Below are positions 1 through 6,962 of a stretch of DNA of 13,411 nucleotides, piece after piece. This stretch comes from Actinomycetota bacterium. GTDB lineage: Bacteria > Actinomycetota > Thermoleophilia > Solirubrobacterales > Thermoleophilaceae. Under the pieces are notes generated by a model that was not told the DNA's origin, did no database searches, and was given only the letters and a program-made list of their open reading frames with translations. The DNA lies in assembly GCA_005883295.1 (NCBI GenBank), contig VAWV01000066.1, positions 1 through 13,411 on the forward strand, in the 5' to 3' direction. The translations under genes were made by a program, and so were the position numbers. Numbering within the stretch: the stretch's first letter is position 1; each line of letters opens with the position of its first letter.

Positions 1-236
1 AGCTCGCAGCCCGTCGGATCGGAGAAGAGCAGCGAGACCAGCGGGTTCGCGGCCGCGTCGTCGGCCTTCTTCGGATAGCCGAGCCCGGTCGTCACGTCGA
101 TGGTCACCTGAGCGGGCCGGTAGTAGGGCGTGACCGGCCAGGTGATCGGCTGCCCGCGCCGGTCGATCGTCGTGTACTCGGTCGTGACGAACCGGTCGAA
201 GACTGCCTGGACGTCCTCCGGAAGCGACGCCGTCAT
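1..236 (-). CDS. Pyridoxamine 5'-phosphate oxidase-like split-barrel protein, N-terminal part (cut by window edge)
   Basis: Reading leftward from the ATG at 234-236, an open frame runs off the window after 78 codons with strong G/C bias at third positions. The visible part includes FVTTEYTTID, GQPITWPVTPYYR and, near the edge, AANPLVSLLFSD. This is the usual order for the N-terminal strands of the pyridoxamine 5'-phosphate oxidase-like / F420-dependent split beta-barrel family: a helix, then a strand reading out to a polar turn, then the strand pair ending in a 'NPxVSLLFSD'-like segment. Members bind FMN or F420 and act as oxidoreductases or cofactor-sequestering proteins in the cytoplasm; substrate cannot be told from this fragment. 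The start is 26 bp after the stop of the upstream thermonuclease gene. No Shine-Dalgarno sequence is seen, but a TATACT box lies 9 bases before the ATG. Family call is fairly firm, specific function unknown. Confidence 0.7.
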   Translation of the reverse strand, partial: MTASLPEDVQAVFDRFVTTEYTTIDRRGQPITWPVTPYYRPAQVTIDVTTGLGYPKKADDAAANPLVSLLFSDPTGCE

Positions 237-245
237 CGCGGCGCG

Positions 246-251
246 AGTATA
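246..251 (-). promoter_or_regulatory. Candidate -10 box (TATACT) for the split-barrel gene
   Basis: On the minus strand TATACT (5 of 6 matches to TATAAT) stands 9 bases before the ATG at 236, in otherwise GC-rich DNA between two co-directional genes. Transcription starting the usual 6-7 bases after it would begin only 2-3 bases before the ATG, so the message would be nearly leaderless, matching the lack of a ribosome binding site. No clear -35 element is visible. Inference from sequence only. Confidence 0.4.
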
Positions 252-262
252 TGGCCGTTGGC

Positions 263-769
263 TCAGTCCGGCGCGCAGCCCGGACGCGCCCACATTCCAG
301 CTCGCGCGCGTCTGGCCTGGATCTCCTCGGAGCGGAACTTGGGCGCGAGCTGGTCGTTGGGCGCGATCGTGAGCGGGACCGCGAACCCGCCCTCGACCAG
401 CATCGCGTTGAATAGGCGTCCGTCGTCAAGCCACACGTAGGCGAGCAGCCTCCCGTAGCGGTCGTGGCCCTCCCGGCCGACCTGATAATGCACATGGGCG
501 CCGGGGTGGAGCACGGACTTCGCGAACGCCGAGGCCTCCGGCCCGAAGCACTGCACGCGGCCGTAGACCTCCGGGGTGTTGACGCCGATCAGCCTGACGC
601 TGCCGAGCCCGACGAGCCCCACGGTGTCGCCGTCGACGACGCGCTGGACGCGGGCAGTTGCGGCATCGTCGAAGCTGGGAAACGCGCCACCACCGGAGCG
701 GGCAACGAGGTAGGCAACGACGAGGACGGCCGCGACAAGCCAGGGCAGGGCGCTGCGACGGATCCTCAC
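263..769 (-). CDS. Thermonuclease (staphylococcal nuclease family), exported or membrane-anchored
   Basis: A 168-residue protein starting at GTG (767-769). It begins with a basic n-region (MRIRR) and a hydrophobic stretch at about residues 8-24, so it is either secreted or held in the membrane by an N-terminal anchor. Residues 40-162 match the staphylococcal nuclease (SNase, OB-fold) domain: VVDGDTV at 44-50 with D46 and D48 for calcium, VRLIGVNTPE at 58-67, where R59 and E67 correspond to Arg35 and Glu43 of the S. aureus enzyme, and DRYGRLLAYVW at 103-113, where R107 corresponds to Arg87. All three catalytic residues are present. The position of Asp40, a calcium ligand, is Asn64, a substitution that also occurs in other family members as far as I recall. 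It should cleave DNA or RNA phosphodiester bonds with Ca2+ outside the cytoplasm. It is separated from the upstream gene by a terminator-like hairpin, so it probably has its own promoter; none is evident. Confidence 0.9.
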   Translation of the reverse strand: MRIRRSALPWLVAAVLVVAYLVARSGGGAFPSFDDAATARVQRVVDGDTVGLVGLGSVRLIGVNTPEVYGRVQCFGPEASAFAKSVLHPGAHVHYQVGREGHDRYGRLLAYVWLDDGRLFNAMLVEGGFAVPLTIAPNDQLAPKFRSEEIQARRARAGMWARPGCAPD

Positions 770-848
770 ACCCGAAGAAGCTCGCGCAACCGAAAGTTCG
801 CCCCGCGAGCCCTCGAACGGGCGCGAAAAGCGAGCAGATCAAGGAAGA

Positions 849-882
849 GGGGTGGGGACAGTGCTCTGCACGGCCCCACCCC
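849..882 (-). terminator. Terminator-like hairpin after the 151-residue protein gene
   Basis: The arms GGGGTGGGG (849-857) and CCCCACCCC (874-882) are perfectly complementary over 9 bp. Inside them, GTGC (861-864) pairs with GCAC (868-871) around a TCT loop, with a small internal loop between the two stems. Read on the minus strand it begins 37 bases after the TGA of the upstream gene and is followed by the moderately T-rich TCTTCCTT. This is typical of a rho-independent terminator in a GC-rich genome with a weak U tract. Confidence 0.55.
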
Positions 883-919
883 GATGACGCCGAGATGCGA
901 CGCTTTGCAGCGGCCGCCC

Positions 920-1375
920 TCAGTTATCGCTACCGAGGCGGTCCCAGCAGTAGATCTCCACGGCGTCGGCTGCGAGCTCGATCGTCCGCTCCTCCGACAG
1001 CCACGGCAGCACGGTCATAAGCGCCTGCTCCTCGCCGGCGCCGGCGTCGAACGCCTCGTCGCCGCGGAAGCCGGCCGCGATCCGGAGCGCCTCGCGACGG
1101 TGGTCGCCGAGGCCGGGGAAGGCCATCAGGAGGAACTCCTTGTTGGCGACCGGGTGACCCACCTCGAGCGCCGCGTGCCAGGCGGCGAGCATCGACACGT
1201 CGTCCTCGTCGAGGTCCTCGACGGCCTTGGCGTAGTGCGCCTCGAGCTCGTCCTCTGGGATCTCGTCGACCCACGCGCGGACGACCTCGCCCAGCAGCTG
1301 GCGCCTGGCCTCGCGCCCGACCGACTCCGCGACGACTCGGATCGCTTCCTGCGGCTCGATGAAGCAGAGTGGCAT
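920..1375 (-). CDS. Hypothetical acidic cytoplasmic protein, 151 residues
   Basis: I do not recognise this protein. The frame is open for 151 codons with G/C-dominated third positions and begins at ATG 1373-1375. An AGGAG ribosome-binding sequence (1388-1392) lies 12 bases ahead, a slightly long spacing. The protein has no signal peptide or membrane segment, is rich in Glu and Asp (for example WVDEIPEDELEAHYAKAVEDLDEDD around residues 35-59, here split: WVDEIPEDELEAH then YAKAVEDLDEDD), and looks mostly helical. It contains cysteines at C4 and near the C-terminus (YCWD) and several Trp residues. The pattern would fit a small helical regulatory or protein-interaction domain, but this is only a description, not a function. 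It stands alone: a 247-bp gap separates it from xseB and a strong hairpin follows it, so it appears to be a single-gene transcript. An inverted repeat lies 36 bases upstream of its start. Confidence 0.75.
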   Translation of the reverse strand: MPLCFIEPQEAIRVVAESVGREARRQLLGEVVRAWVDEIPEDELEAHYAKAVEDLDEDDVSMLAAWHAALEVGHPVANKEFLLMAFPGLGDHRREALRIAAGFRGDEAFDAGAGEEQALMTVLPWLSEERTIELAADAVEIYCWDRLGSDN

Positions 1376-1410
1376 CGGGATGGTGATCTCCTGGGGATCG
1401 GGTGTTCGAG

Positions 1411-1440
1411 GTCGGACCCAAGGTAAGCCCGGGTCCCGAC
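1411..1440. repeat. Imperfect inverted repeat upstream of the 151-residue protein gene
   Basis: GTCGGACCC (1411-1419) is complementary to GGGTCCCGAC (1431-1440) over 9 bp with one bulged C; the spacer is 11 bases. It lies 36-65 bases upstream of the ATG at 1375, where an operator or a leader hairpin would sit. It could equally be part of the termination region of the exonuclease VII operon, which is transcribed toward it, although no U tract follows. Confidence 0.4.
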
Positions 1441-1500
1441 GGAAAAACTGCGATCGCCCAGGGTGGCCGCGGGGCTCCGTCCGGCAGCCGCCGGCCGTCA

Positions 1501-1527
1501 GCGGGCGGGGAGCGGCGCTCCGCCCGC
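1501..1527 (-). terminator. GC-rich hairpin downstream of xseB, possible terminator
   Basis: GCGGGCG (1501-1507) pairs with CGCCCGC (1521-1527), and inside it GAGC (1510-1513) pairs with GCTC (1517-1520) around a GGC loop, with a two-base bulge: 11 bp in all. It lies about 95 bases after the xseB stop in the direction of transcription. A T-rich tract does not follow directly (the nearest T run on the minus strand is at 1447-1443), so it may be a stabilising or factor-assisted 3' structure rather than a classical terminator. A second, 8-bp stem (1580-1587 with 1599-1606) lies closer to xseB. Confidence 0.35.
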
Positions 1528-1576
1528 TCCGCCCGATTCGTGGCGCCGATCGGATCGAGGACGCAGCCGGCAGTAA

Positions 1577-1644
1577 TCAGCCGGCCGGCGGCGTGTCGCG
1601 GCCGGCGGCTCGGCGCGCGCGCTCAGCCAGCCGGCGGCGTGTCG
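1577..1644. repeat. 22-bp direct repeat: duplicated xseB 3' end
   Basis: The 22 bases at 1623-1644, which on the minus strand are the last codons of xseB (DTPPAG and TGA stop), recur at 1577-1598 with a single mismatch (21 of 22), 46 bp further downstream. The copy again reads DTPPAG plus TGA, but in a different frame relative to xseB. This looks like a scar of a local duplication covering the gene terminus. Confidence 0.8.
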
Positions 1645-1856
1645 GCCTCGAGCCGCTTGATCAGCTCGTCCAGCCGTAGCTCCTCGAGACCCTGGCCCAC
1701 CGCCTCGAGCTCGCCGGCCGCGAACTCGATCAGCGACTTGCCCTCGCCGCAGAGCTCGAGCGTCTCGCGCAGGCCCGCCTGGTTCGAGTCCAGCCGCGCG
1801 ATGATCTGCTCCAGCCGCTCGACCGCCGACTCGTAGGTCATTGCCTCGGTGCTCAT
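1623..1856 (-). CDS. xseB: Exodeoxyribonuclease VII small subunit
   Basis: A 77-residue protein, close to the usual 70-80 for XseB. It has the family core MTYESAVERLEQIIARLD at residues 6-23, then a short turn and a second helix (GLRETLELCGEGKSLIEFAA, about 28-47), followed by coiled-coil-like heptads to about residue 70 and a DTPPAG tail. XseB subunits coat and extend the XseA coiled coil to give the active exonuclease VII, which cuts single-stranded DNA from both ends to short oligonucleotides in the cytoplasm. The ATG at 1854-1856 overlaps the xseA stop as ATGA and is preceded by a very strong AAAGGAGGAGGT, which decides the start against the longer in-frame reading from 2150. The last gene of the addB-addA-xseA-xseB operon; a degenerate copy of its 3' end lies just downstream. 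Confidence 0.95.
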   Translation of the reverse strand: MSTEAMTYESAVERLEQIIARLDSNQAGLRETLELCGEGKSLIEFAAGELEAVGQGLEELRLDELIKRLEADTPPAG

Positions 1857-3373
1857 ACCTCCTCCTTTAGCGCGGCCCCGTACCGGCGCATATCTGCCTC
1901 CTCGGGCCTCGGCATACCTTGTATGCCTTCGACCCTGCGTCCTTGATCTGCTTGGTCCGGATCCACGCTGTTCCTGACCCGCGCCGGCACGGTGCCGCCG
2001 GCCAGCCGCAGGTCGAACCTTCCCGCCCGGCGCACCGCGCCGGGCTCCGTGAGCGGCTCGCCCGCGCCGTCGAGCGCCAGCGCGTAGCCGCGCTCGAGCG
2101 TGCGCTCGGGGTCGTGGCCGCGAAGCGCGGCGCCGCTCCTGGCGAGCCACGCGGCCCGGCGTTCCGACACGCCCCGCGCGGCGCGGTCGAGCGCGGCCGC
2201 CCGGGCGGTGAGACCGGCGGCCTGCCGCGCGGCGTCCACCCGAGCGGCCTCGGCCTTCCGGCCCATCACCGCCGCGGCGATCCGGCGCTGGTAGTCGACC
2301 CGCGTGGCCCGCCCGCGGCCCGCGGCCGCGCGGAGCTCGCGCGCGAGCTGGTGAAGCCGGCTGCGGTGGCGGGCGAGGTGCTCGCGCGGCGCCCGCGAGC
2401 GCCCGGCCAGCTCGCGTGCCCGCGTGACCACCGCGCGCCGGCCCGCGGCGTGGACGTCGACCGCAGCGGAGCGCAACGCGCGCTCCGCCGCCTCACAGTC
2501 GATCCCGACCGCCGCCTCGGCCGCGTGCGTGGGCGTGGAACAGCACAGCGCCGCGACGTCGTCGATCAGGGTCCGGTCCACGTCGTGCCCGACCGCGCTG
2601 ATGACGGGAACAGGCGTGAGCGCGACCGTGCGGCACAGCGTCTCGTCGCAGAAGGCCCAGAGGTCGGCGATGCTCCCGCCGCCGCGGGTGACGACGATCG
2701 CGTCCACGCGTGCATACGCGGCGAGGTCGCGGATCGCCGCCGCAATCGCCGGCGCCGCGCGACGGTCCTGAACCGGCGCGTAGCCCCAGACGAGCGTCCC
2801 CCGCCACGAGCGTCGCTCGAGGCCGGCGAGGAAGTCGCGGCGGGCTGCGCTGCCCTCGGCGGTCACCACCCCGATCCGGCGCGGCAGGAGCGGCCGGCGC
2901 AGCTCCTTCTGCGGCTCGAATAGTCCCTCGGTCGCCAGCTGGCGGCGCAGGCGGGCGAGCCGGGCCAGGAGATCGCCCTCGCCGGCCAATCGCAGCTCCT
3001 GCACGCGGAAGGCGAAGCGCGGCGATGCGCTCGCGCTGCCGGGGTAGAAGTCGGGGCCGCCGGCTGCCACCACCTCCACGCCGTCGCGCAGCTCGTCCGC
3101 GTGGAGCCCGAGACGGTCGAAGTCGGTGCGCCACATCGCGCACGGCATCGCGCCGTCGGCGTCGCGGAGCTCGAAGTACACGTTCGGCCCGGCCCCGATC
3201 CGAACGCCCGTGACCTCGCCGATCAGGCAGACGCGGGCGCGCTCGCGCATCCACTCGCGGAGCCGATTCGCGTAGCGACCGACGGCGTACGGCCCGGGAT
3301 ACCCGGGGACCGCGGCGGTCTCGCGCGCCTCGCTGTGGAGCTGCTGGCTCACCTCACGAGGGTAGGGCGGCAC
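1853..3373 (-). CDS. xseA: Exodeoxyribonuclease VII large subunit
   Basis: A 506-residue catalytic subunit of exonuclease VII (E. coli XseA is 456). Residues about 28-128 form the N-terminal OB-fold for single-stranded DNA (YAVGRYANRLREWM, then IGEVTGVRIGAGPNVYFELRD split as IGEVTGVRIGAG and NVYFELRD). The catalytic domain spans about 135-290 and carries RGGGSIADLWAFCDE at 230-244 and SAVGHDVDRTLIDDVA at 259-274, the conserved signature. A long Arg/Ala-rich coiled-coil region (about 290-420) follows, then DPERTLERGYALALD at 421-435 and the C-terminal beta segment ending near residue 467. The GTG start (3371-3373) has AGGAG seven bases upstream, inside the end of addA, giving a 20-bp overlap; the alternative GTG at 3352 lacks this. 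The last ~39 codons form an unusual extension with AT-rich third positions (see findings). Stop overlaps xseB by 4 bp. Confidence 0.95.
   Translation of the reverse strand: MPPYPREVSQQLHSEARETAAVPGYPGPYAVGRYANRLREWMRERARVCLIGEVTGVRIGAGPNVYFELRDADGAMPCAMWRTDFDRLGLHADELRDGVEVVAAGGPDFYPGSASASPRFAFRVQELRLAGEGDLLARLARLRRQLATEGLFEPQKELRRPLLPRRIGVVTAEGSAARRDFLAGLERRSWRGTLVWGYAPVQDRRAAPAIAAAIRDLAAYARVDAIVVTRGGGSIADLWAFCDETLCRTVALTPVPVISAVGHDVDRTLIDDVAALCCSTPTHAAEAAVGIDCEAAERALRSAAVDVHAAGRRAVVTRARELAGRSRAPREHLARHRSRLHQLARELRAAAGRGRATRVDYQRRIAAAVMGRKAEAARVDAARQAAGLTARAAALDRAARGVSERRAAWLARSGAALRGHDPERTLERGYALALDGAGEPLTEPGAVRRAGRFDLRLAGGTVPARVRNSVDPDQADQGRRVEGIQGMPRPEEADMRRYGAALKEEV
1911..1927. repeat. 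Perfect 7-bp inverted repeat within the xseA 3' end, upstream of xseB
   Basis: GGCATAC (1911-1917), a CTT spacer, and GTATGCC (1921-1927) form a perfect hairpin or protein-binding dyad. It lies 55 bases upstream of the xseB start, in the stretch where xseA codon usage turns AT-rich. It may be an RNA stem that affects xseB translation or message processing; this is inference. Confidence 0.6.
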
Positions 3374-6300
3374 TCGGATGCTCCTGCAACGTGTGTTCGG
3401 GACCCCAGCTGCAGAGGGCGGCCCGGCCGGGGCAGGTCAGGCACAGCTCGCGGTGCGGCTCGGGCGTGGGCTCGAAGCGGCCCTCCAGCACTCCGCGAGC
3501 GAGCTCCAGGAGGCGGGCCTCGAGCTCCGGTGCGTCGGCCACCGCGAACGACTCCTCGACGGGGGCGAGCGCCGCCTCCAGGAACGAGTAGGCCACGTCC
3601 ACGCTCGAGGCGCCGCTGCGCAGCGCGGCGAGGGCGTAGACCAGGCGCTGCGTGGCGTATCGCTCGGCCACGATCGGCGCCGGATCGGCGCCCTCGAGGG
3701 GATCGGTCTTGTAGTCGATGACGAGCACGCCGCCGCCGCGCTCCTCGACGTGCAGGTCGACCACCCCGTTCACGAGCATCGAGCGGCCGCTCCCGGGCTC
3801 CGGCTCGAGCTCGAACGCGAACGGCAGCTCGCGGCGGGCGCGGATCCCCGCGGCGGCGCGCTCCCGGAGCGGAGACCGCGCGAAGCCGCGGATCAACTCG
3901 CGGATCCGTCCCACCTCGTCGGGAGTGACCGGCGCGCCGTGGGCGCGGATCGCCTCCTCGACCTCGGCGGGCTCGGGCACCCGTGCGAGGTCGAGATCGA
4001 AGCGCTCCAGCAGCTGGTGCACGATCGTGCCCCGGAGCAGCGGCGTGACACCCGCGGCGGGCGCCTCCACCGGCGGCGGCTCCTGGAGGTGGAGGACCAG
4101 CTGACCGTTGCGCGCCGGGGGCGCGAGCCGGACGGCCTCGGCGGGATCGGGACCGCGCAGCCCGGCCACCCGCTCGAGGTAGAAGCGGTAACCGCAGCGG
4201 TTGTAGCTCTCGAGCGCCGAGTAGCTGAGGCGCGCCACCGGGAGCGAGCGCGGCGCGGGAACGCGGTCGAACCGGCGCGGCGGCCGCTCGGGCAGCGCAA
4301 GCTCCCGACTGTATTCCGCCTCCCCCGGCGCGCGGGCGTCCGCCGGAAGGACGTCGTCGACCGTCGCCGGCGTGCACAGCACGCAGCTCACCTGCACCTC
4401 CTCGCCGCCGACCGCGTGGCTCTCCACACCGACTGAAGCCCCGCCCAGGAGCTCCTTCGCCCCCGGTGCGAGCCCGCGCCACAGCCAGTCCACCGGCGGG
4501 CACAGCGGCTTCGGCTCCGGCCACTTCTCGGCGTCGACGGCGCCGCTCAGGACCAGGTGCTCGCGTGCGCGCGTCATCGCAACGTGGAAGATCCGCTTCT
4601 CCTCCTCGTCGGCCCGGGCGCGCTGCTCACGCTTCAGCTCCTGCATGTCGAGGGAGTCACGGGTGTCGCCGGAGAGCGACGCCAGCCGCAGGCCCAGGCG
4701 CCCGTCCTCCGAGATCTCGAGCCCGCTGCCGGAGTCGCCCATGGGCGCGCGCCCAAGGTCGGCCACGCAGACGACCGGGAACTCGAGTCCCTTGGCTGCG
4801 TGGATGGTCATCAGCCGGACCGCCGGCTCGCGGGCCTCGCCCTCCACCGGCGCCTCCCCCTCGCGGCCGCCCAGCAGCCGCCGCTCGTCGAGGTGGTCGA
4901 TGAAGCGCCGCACGTCGCGCCCCTGGTCGGCCTCGAACAGCCGCGCCAGGCGCATCAGCTTGCGGACGTTGGCGAGCCGCCTGTCCCCCGCCGGCATCGC
5001 CAGCACGCGTAGGTCGTAGCCCGAGTCGGTCACGGCGCGGTCGATGAGCGCCTCCAGCGAGAGCCGCGGCGCGCGCCTGCGCTCCGCTGCGAAGCGGGTC
5101 GTGAAGGCCTCTATTCGCTCGCGCTCGGGCTCCGCCAGCGCGTCCGCTACCCCTCCCGATCCGTCGCCCTCGGGGAGGAACGCCTGCTCGAGAGCCCACC
5201 ACAGGCCCCTGCCCAGAGCCTTCGCGCGCAGCCGGATGCACGCGATCGTGCCCAGCGAGGCACCGACCAAGGGCGACGCCAGGACCATGACGAGGGCGAG
5301 CTCGTCCCGCGGGTTCGCGAGGGCCGCGAGGTACGCGCGCAGGTCCAGCACCTGGTGCGCGTCCCACCATCCGCCCCCGCCATGCGCGTACGTCGGGATG
5401 CCGAGCTCGGCGATCGCCCGCTCGTACGCCGACATCTCCGTGCCGGCCCGGAACAGCACGGCCACGTCGCCGTACGCGAACGGACGACCGGGGCCCGCGA
5501 GCTCGGAGATGCGGCGGGCCAGCAGGCGCGCCTCGGCGGCGCGCCACGGCGTGAGCGCCGCGAGCGTCTCCCCGAACGGCGCCTCGGCGCCGAGCGCGTC
5601 CTCCCATCGCGCGCGATCTCCGTCGACGAGCAGGAGCTCGACCGCCGGCTCGACCCGCGGGCGGGTCTGCGATGCCGCCGGCGCCGCTCGCAGCGGCTCG
5701 TATCCGCCCCCAGCCCGCACCGTCTCGAAGACCGAGTTCACAGCCGCGAGCACCTCCGGCCGCGCACGGAAGTTGGTGCGCAGGGAGCGGGCGCGCCCGC
5801 CCGCCTCCGCGACCTCGCGGCGCGCCCGGAACAGCGCGACGTCCGCGTGGCGGAAGCCGTAGATCGCCTGGTCCGCGTCACCGACCGCGAAGAGGTTTCC
5901 CTGCGAGACGAGGTCGACGATCTCGTTCTGGAGCTGGTTGGTGTCCTGGAACTCGTCGACCATCACCTGCTCGAAGCGCGCGCGCACCGCGCCGGCCACC
6001 TCGGGCCGGGATGCGAGGAGGTCCCTCGCCCGCAGCTGGAGGTCCTCGAAGTCGAGTCCGGAGCGGGCCTCCTTGAGCTCGGCGTAACGGTCCCCGAACA
6101 GCGCGAGCAAGCGGGCCAAGAGGCCGTGGTCGGCCGACGCGCGCCTCCCATCGCAGTAGGCCAGATAGCCCGCGTGCGCCTCTGCGAGCTCCTGGAACGC
6201 CGGCGTGAGCAGGGCCCTGGTGGTCCCGCCCTTCACCGCCAGTTTCGCGAGCTCGGCCGGATCGGGATCGGCGCTCGCGAGCACCTCCTCGCACTGCTCC

Positions 6301-6962
6301 AGCCGGGTGAGCGCCCGGTCGACCGTCACGCCCTCACCCGCATGCGGCGCCAGCTCCCGCTGGGCCGCGGCGGCCGCCCGGAGGAAGCGCTCGCGCTGTC
6401 CCGTGTCGCGCGGCGGCTCGATCGGCGGAAGGTCCGGGGGCCTGCCAAGGCTGCGAAGCCGGTCGTGCACCGTGACCACCATCGCGCGCAGCTTGTCCGT
6501 GCCGTACGAGGCGGCGAGGTCGAGCGCGTCCGTGCCGCGCGCCTCGTCGAGGAACGCCTCGAGCGCCTGGTCGAAGGCGTCGAGCACGAGGCGGCCGGCC
6601 GCCGCCTGGTCCAGAACGGTGAACTCCGGATCGAGTCCCGCGACAAGCGCGTTCGAGTGCAACAGCCCCGAGCAGAAGCCGTGAATCGTGGCGATCGCGG
6701 CGCCCTCGGCCTGGCGCGCGCGCTCCCGCTCGCCCAGACCGAGCAGCCGCTCGCGGACACGCGAGCGCATCTCCGCCGCCGCCCGCTCGGTGAACGTGAT
6801 GGCGAGCAGTCGATCCACCTCAATCCCGTCCTCGACGACCGCGGCCACGAACCGCTCCACCAGCACGCGCGTCTTGCCGCTGCCCGCGCCCGCGGAAACG
6901 AACACGGAACCGTCGCGGCGCTCGACGGCCTCGCGCTGCTCCGGCGTGAGCGGGACGCTCAC
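3354..6962 (-). CDS. addA: AddA-like ATP-dependent helicase-nuclease (UvrD family plus RecB-type nuclease)
   Basis: A 1202-residue protein read from GTG at 6960-6962, which overlaps the stop of the upstream gene as GTGA; longer in-frame readings to 7301 are shadow sequence of that gene. Superfamily 1A helicase motifs appear in order: Walker A SAGAGSGKT (23-31), VDEFQDTN (335-342), GDADQAIYGFRHAD (361-374), LRTNFRA (394-400), MTIHAAKGLEF (718-728) and VAMTRAREHL (794-803). The C-terminal RecB-family nuclease has GTIVHQLLERF (978-988, H982), VNGVVDLHV with D1069, IDYKTD with D1083 and K1085, and Q-x3-Y at 1105-1109. Cysteines at 923, 1174, 1177 and 1184 could hold an iron-sulphur cluster. Expected role: the active motor and one-strand nuclease of an end-resection complex with the AddB-like subunit encoded just upstream. 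AdnB of the mycobacterial AdnAB system is the main alternative name. Confidence 0.9.
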   Translation of the reverse strand: MSVPLTPEQREAVERRDGSVFVSAGAGSGKTRVLVERFVAAVVEDGIEVDRLLAITFTERAAAEMRSRVRERLLGLGERERARQAEGAAIATIHGFCSGLLHSNALVAGLDPEFTVLDQAAAGRLVLDAFDQALEAFLDEARGTDALDLAASYGTDKLRAMVVTVHDRLRSLGRPPDLPPIEPPRDTGQRERFLRAAAAAQRELAPHAGEGVTVDRALTRLEQCEEVLASADPDPAELAKLAVKGGTTRALLTPAFQELAEAHAGYLAYCDGRRASADHGLLARLLALFGDRYAELKEARSGLDFEDLQLRARDLLASRPEVAGAVRARFEQVMVDEFQDTNQLQNEIVDLVSQGNLFAVGDADQAIYGFRHADVALFRARREVAEAGGRARSLRTNFRARPEVLAAVNSVFETVRAGGGYEPLRAAPAASQTRPRVEPAVELLLVDGDRARWEDALGAEAPFGETLAALTPWRAAEARLLARRISELAGPGRPFAYGDVAVLFRAGTEMSAYERAIAELGIPTYAHGGGGWWDAHQVLDLRAYLAALANPRDELALVMVLASPLVGASLGTIACIRLRAKALGRGLWWALEQAFLPEGDGSGGVADALAEPERERIEAFTTRFAAERRRAPRLSLEALIDRAVTDSGYDLRVLAMPAGDRRLANVRKLMRLARLFEADQGRDVRRFIDHLDERRLLGGREGEAPVEGEAREPAVRLMTIHAAKGLEFPVVCVADLGRAPMGDSGSGLEISEDGRLGLRLASLSGDTRDSLDMQELKREQRARADEEEKRIFHVAMTRAREHLVLSGAVDAEKWPEPKPLCPPVDWLWRGLAPGAKELLGGASVGVESHAVGGEEVQVSCVLCTPATVDDVLPADARAPGEAEYSRELALPERPPRRFDRVPAPRSLPVARLSYSALESYNRCGYRFYLERVAGLRGPDPAEAVRLAPPARNGQLVLHLQEPPPVEAPAAGVTPLLRGTIVHQLLERFDLDLARVPEPAEVEEAIRAHGAPVTPDEVGRIRELIRGFARSPLRERAAAGIRARRELPFAFELEPEPGSGRSMLVNGVVDLHVEERGGGVLVIDYKTDPLEGADPAPIVAERYATQRLVYALAALRSGASSVDVAYSFLEAALAPVEESFAVADAPELEARLLELARGVLEGRFEPTPEPHRELCLTCPGRAALCSWGPEHTLQEHPSAALPS

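Noticed and set aside
464..1426. 320-codon plus-strand frame spanning the thermonuclease and the 151-residue gene
   Set aside because: It runs through two minus-strand genes and the hairpin between them, with no domain of its own.
1441..1457. T5 tract on the minus strand next to GCGATCGC, considered as a terminator or a cyanobacterial HIP1-type repeat
   Set aside because: No stable stem directly precedes the T tract, and a single GCGATCGC is expected by chance in GC-rich DNA.
1857..2150. Upstream extension of xseB in frame
   Set aside because: It overlaps xseA deeply and is Arg-rich shadow; the ATG at 1856 has an excellent ribosome site and gives the normal XseB length.
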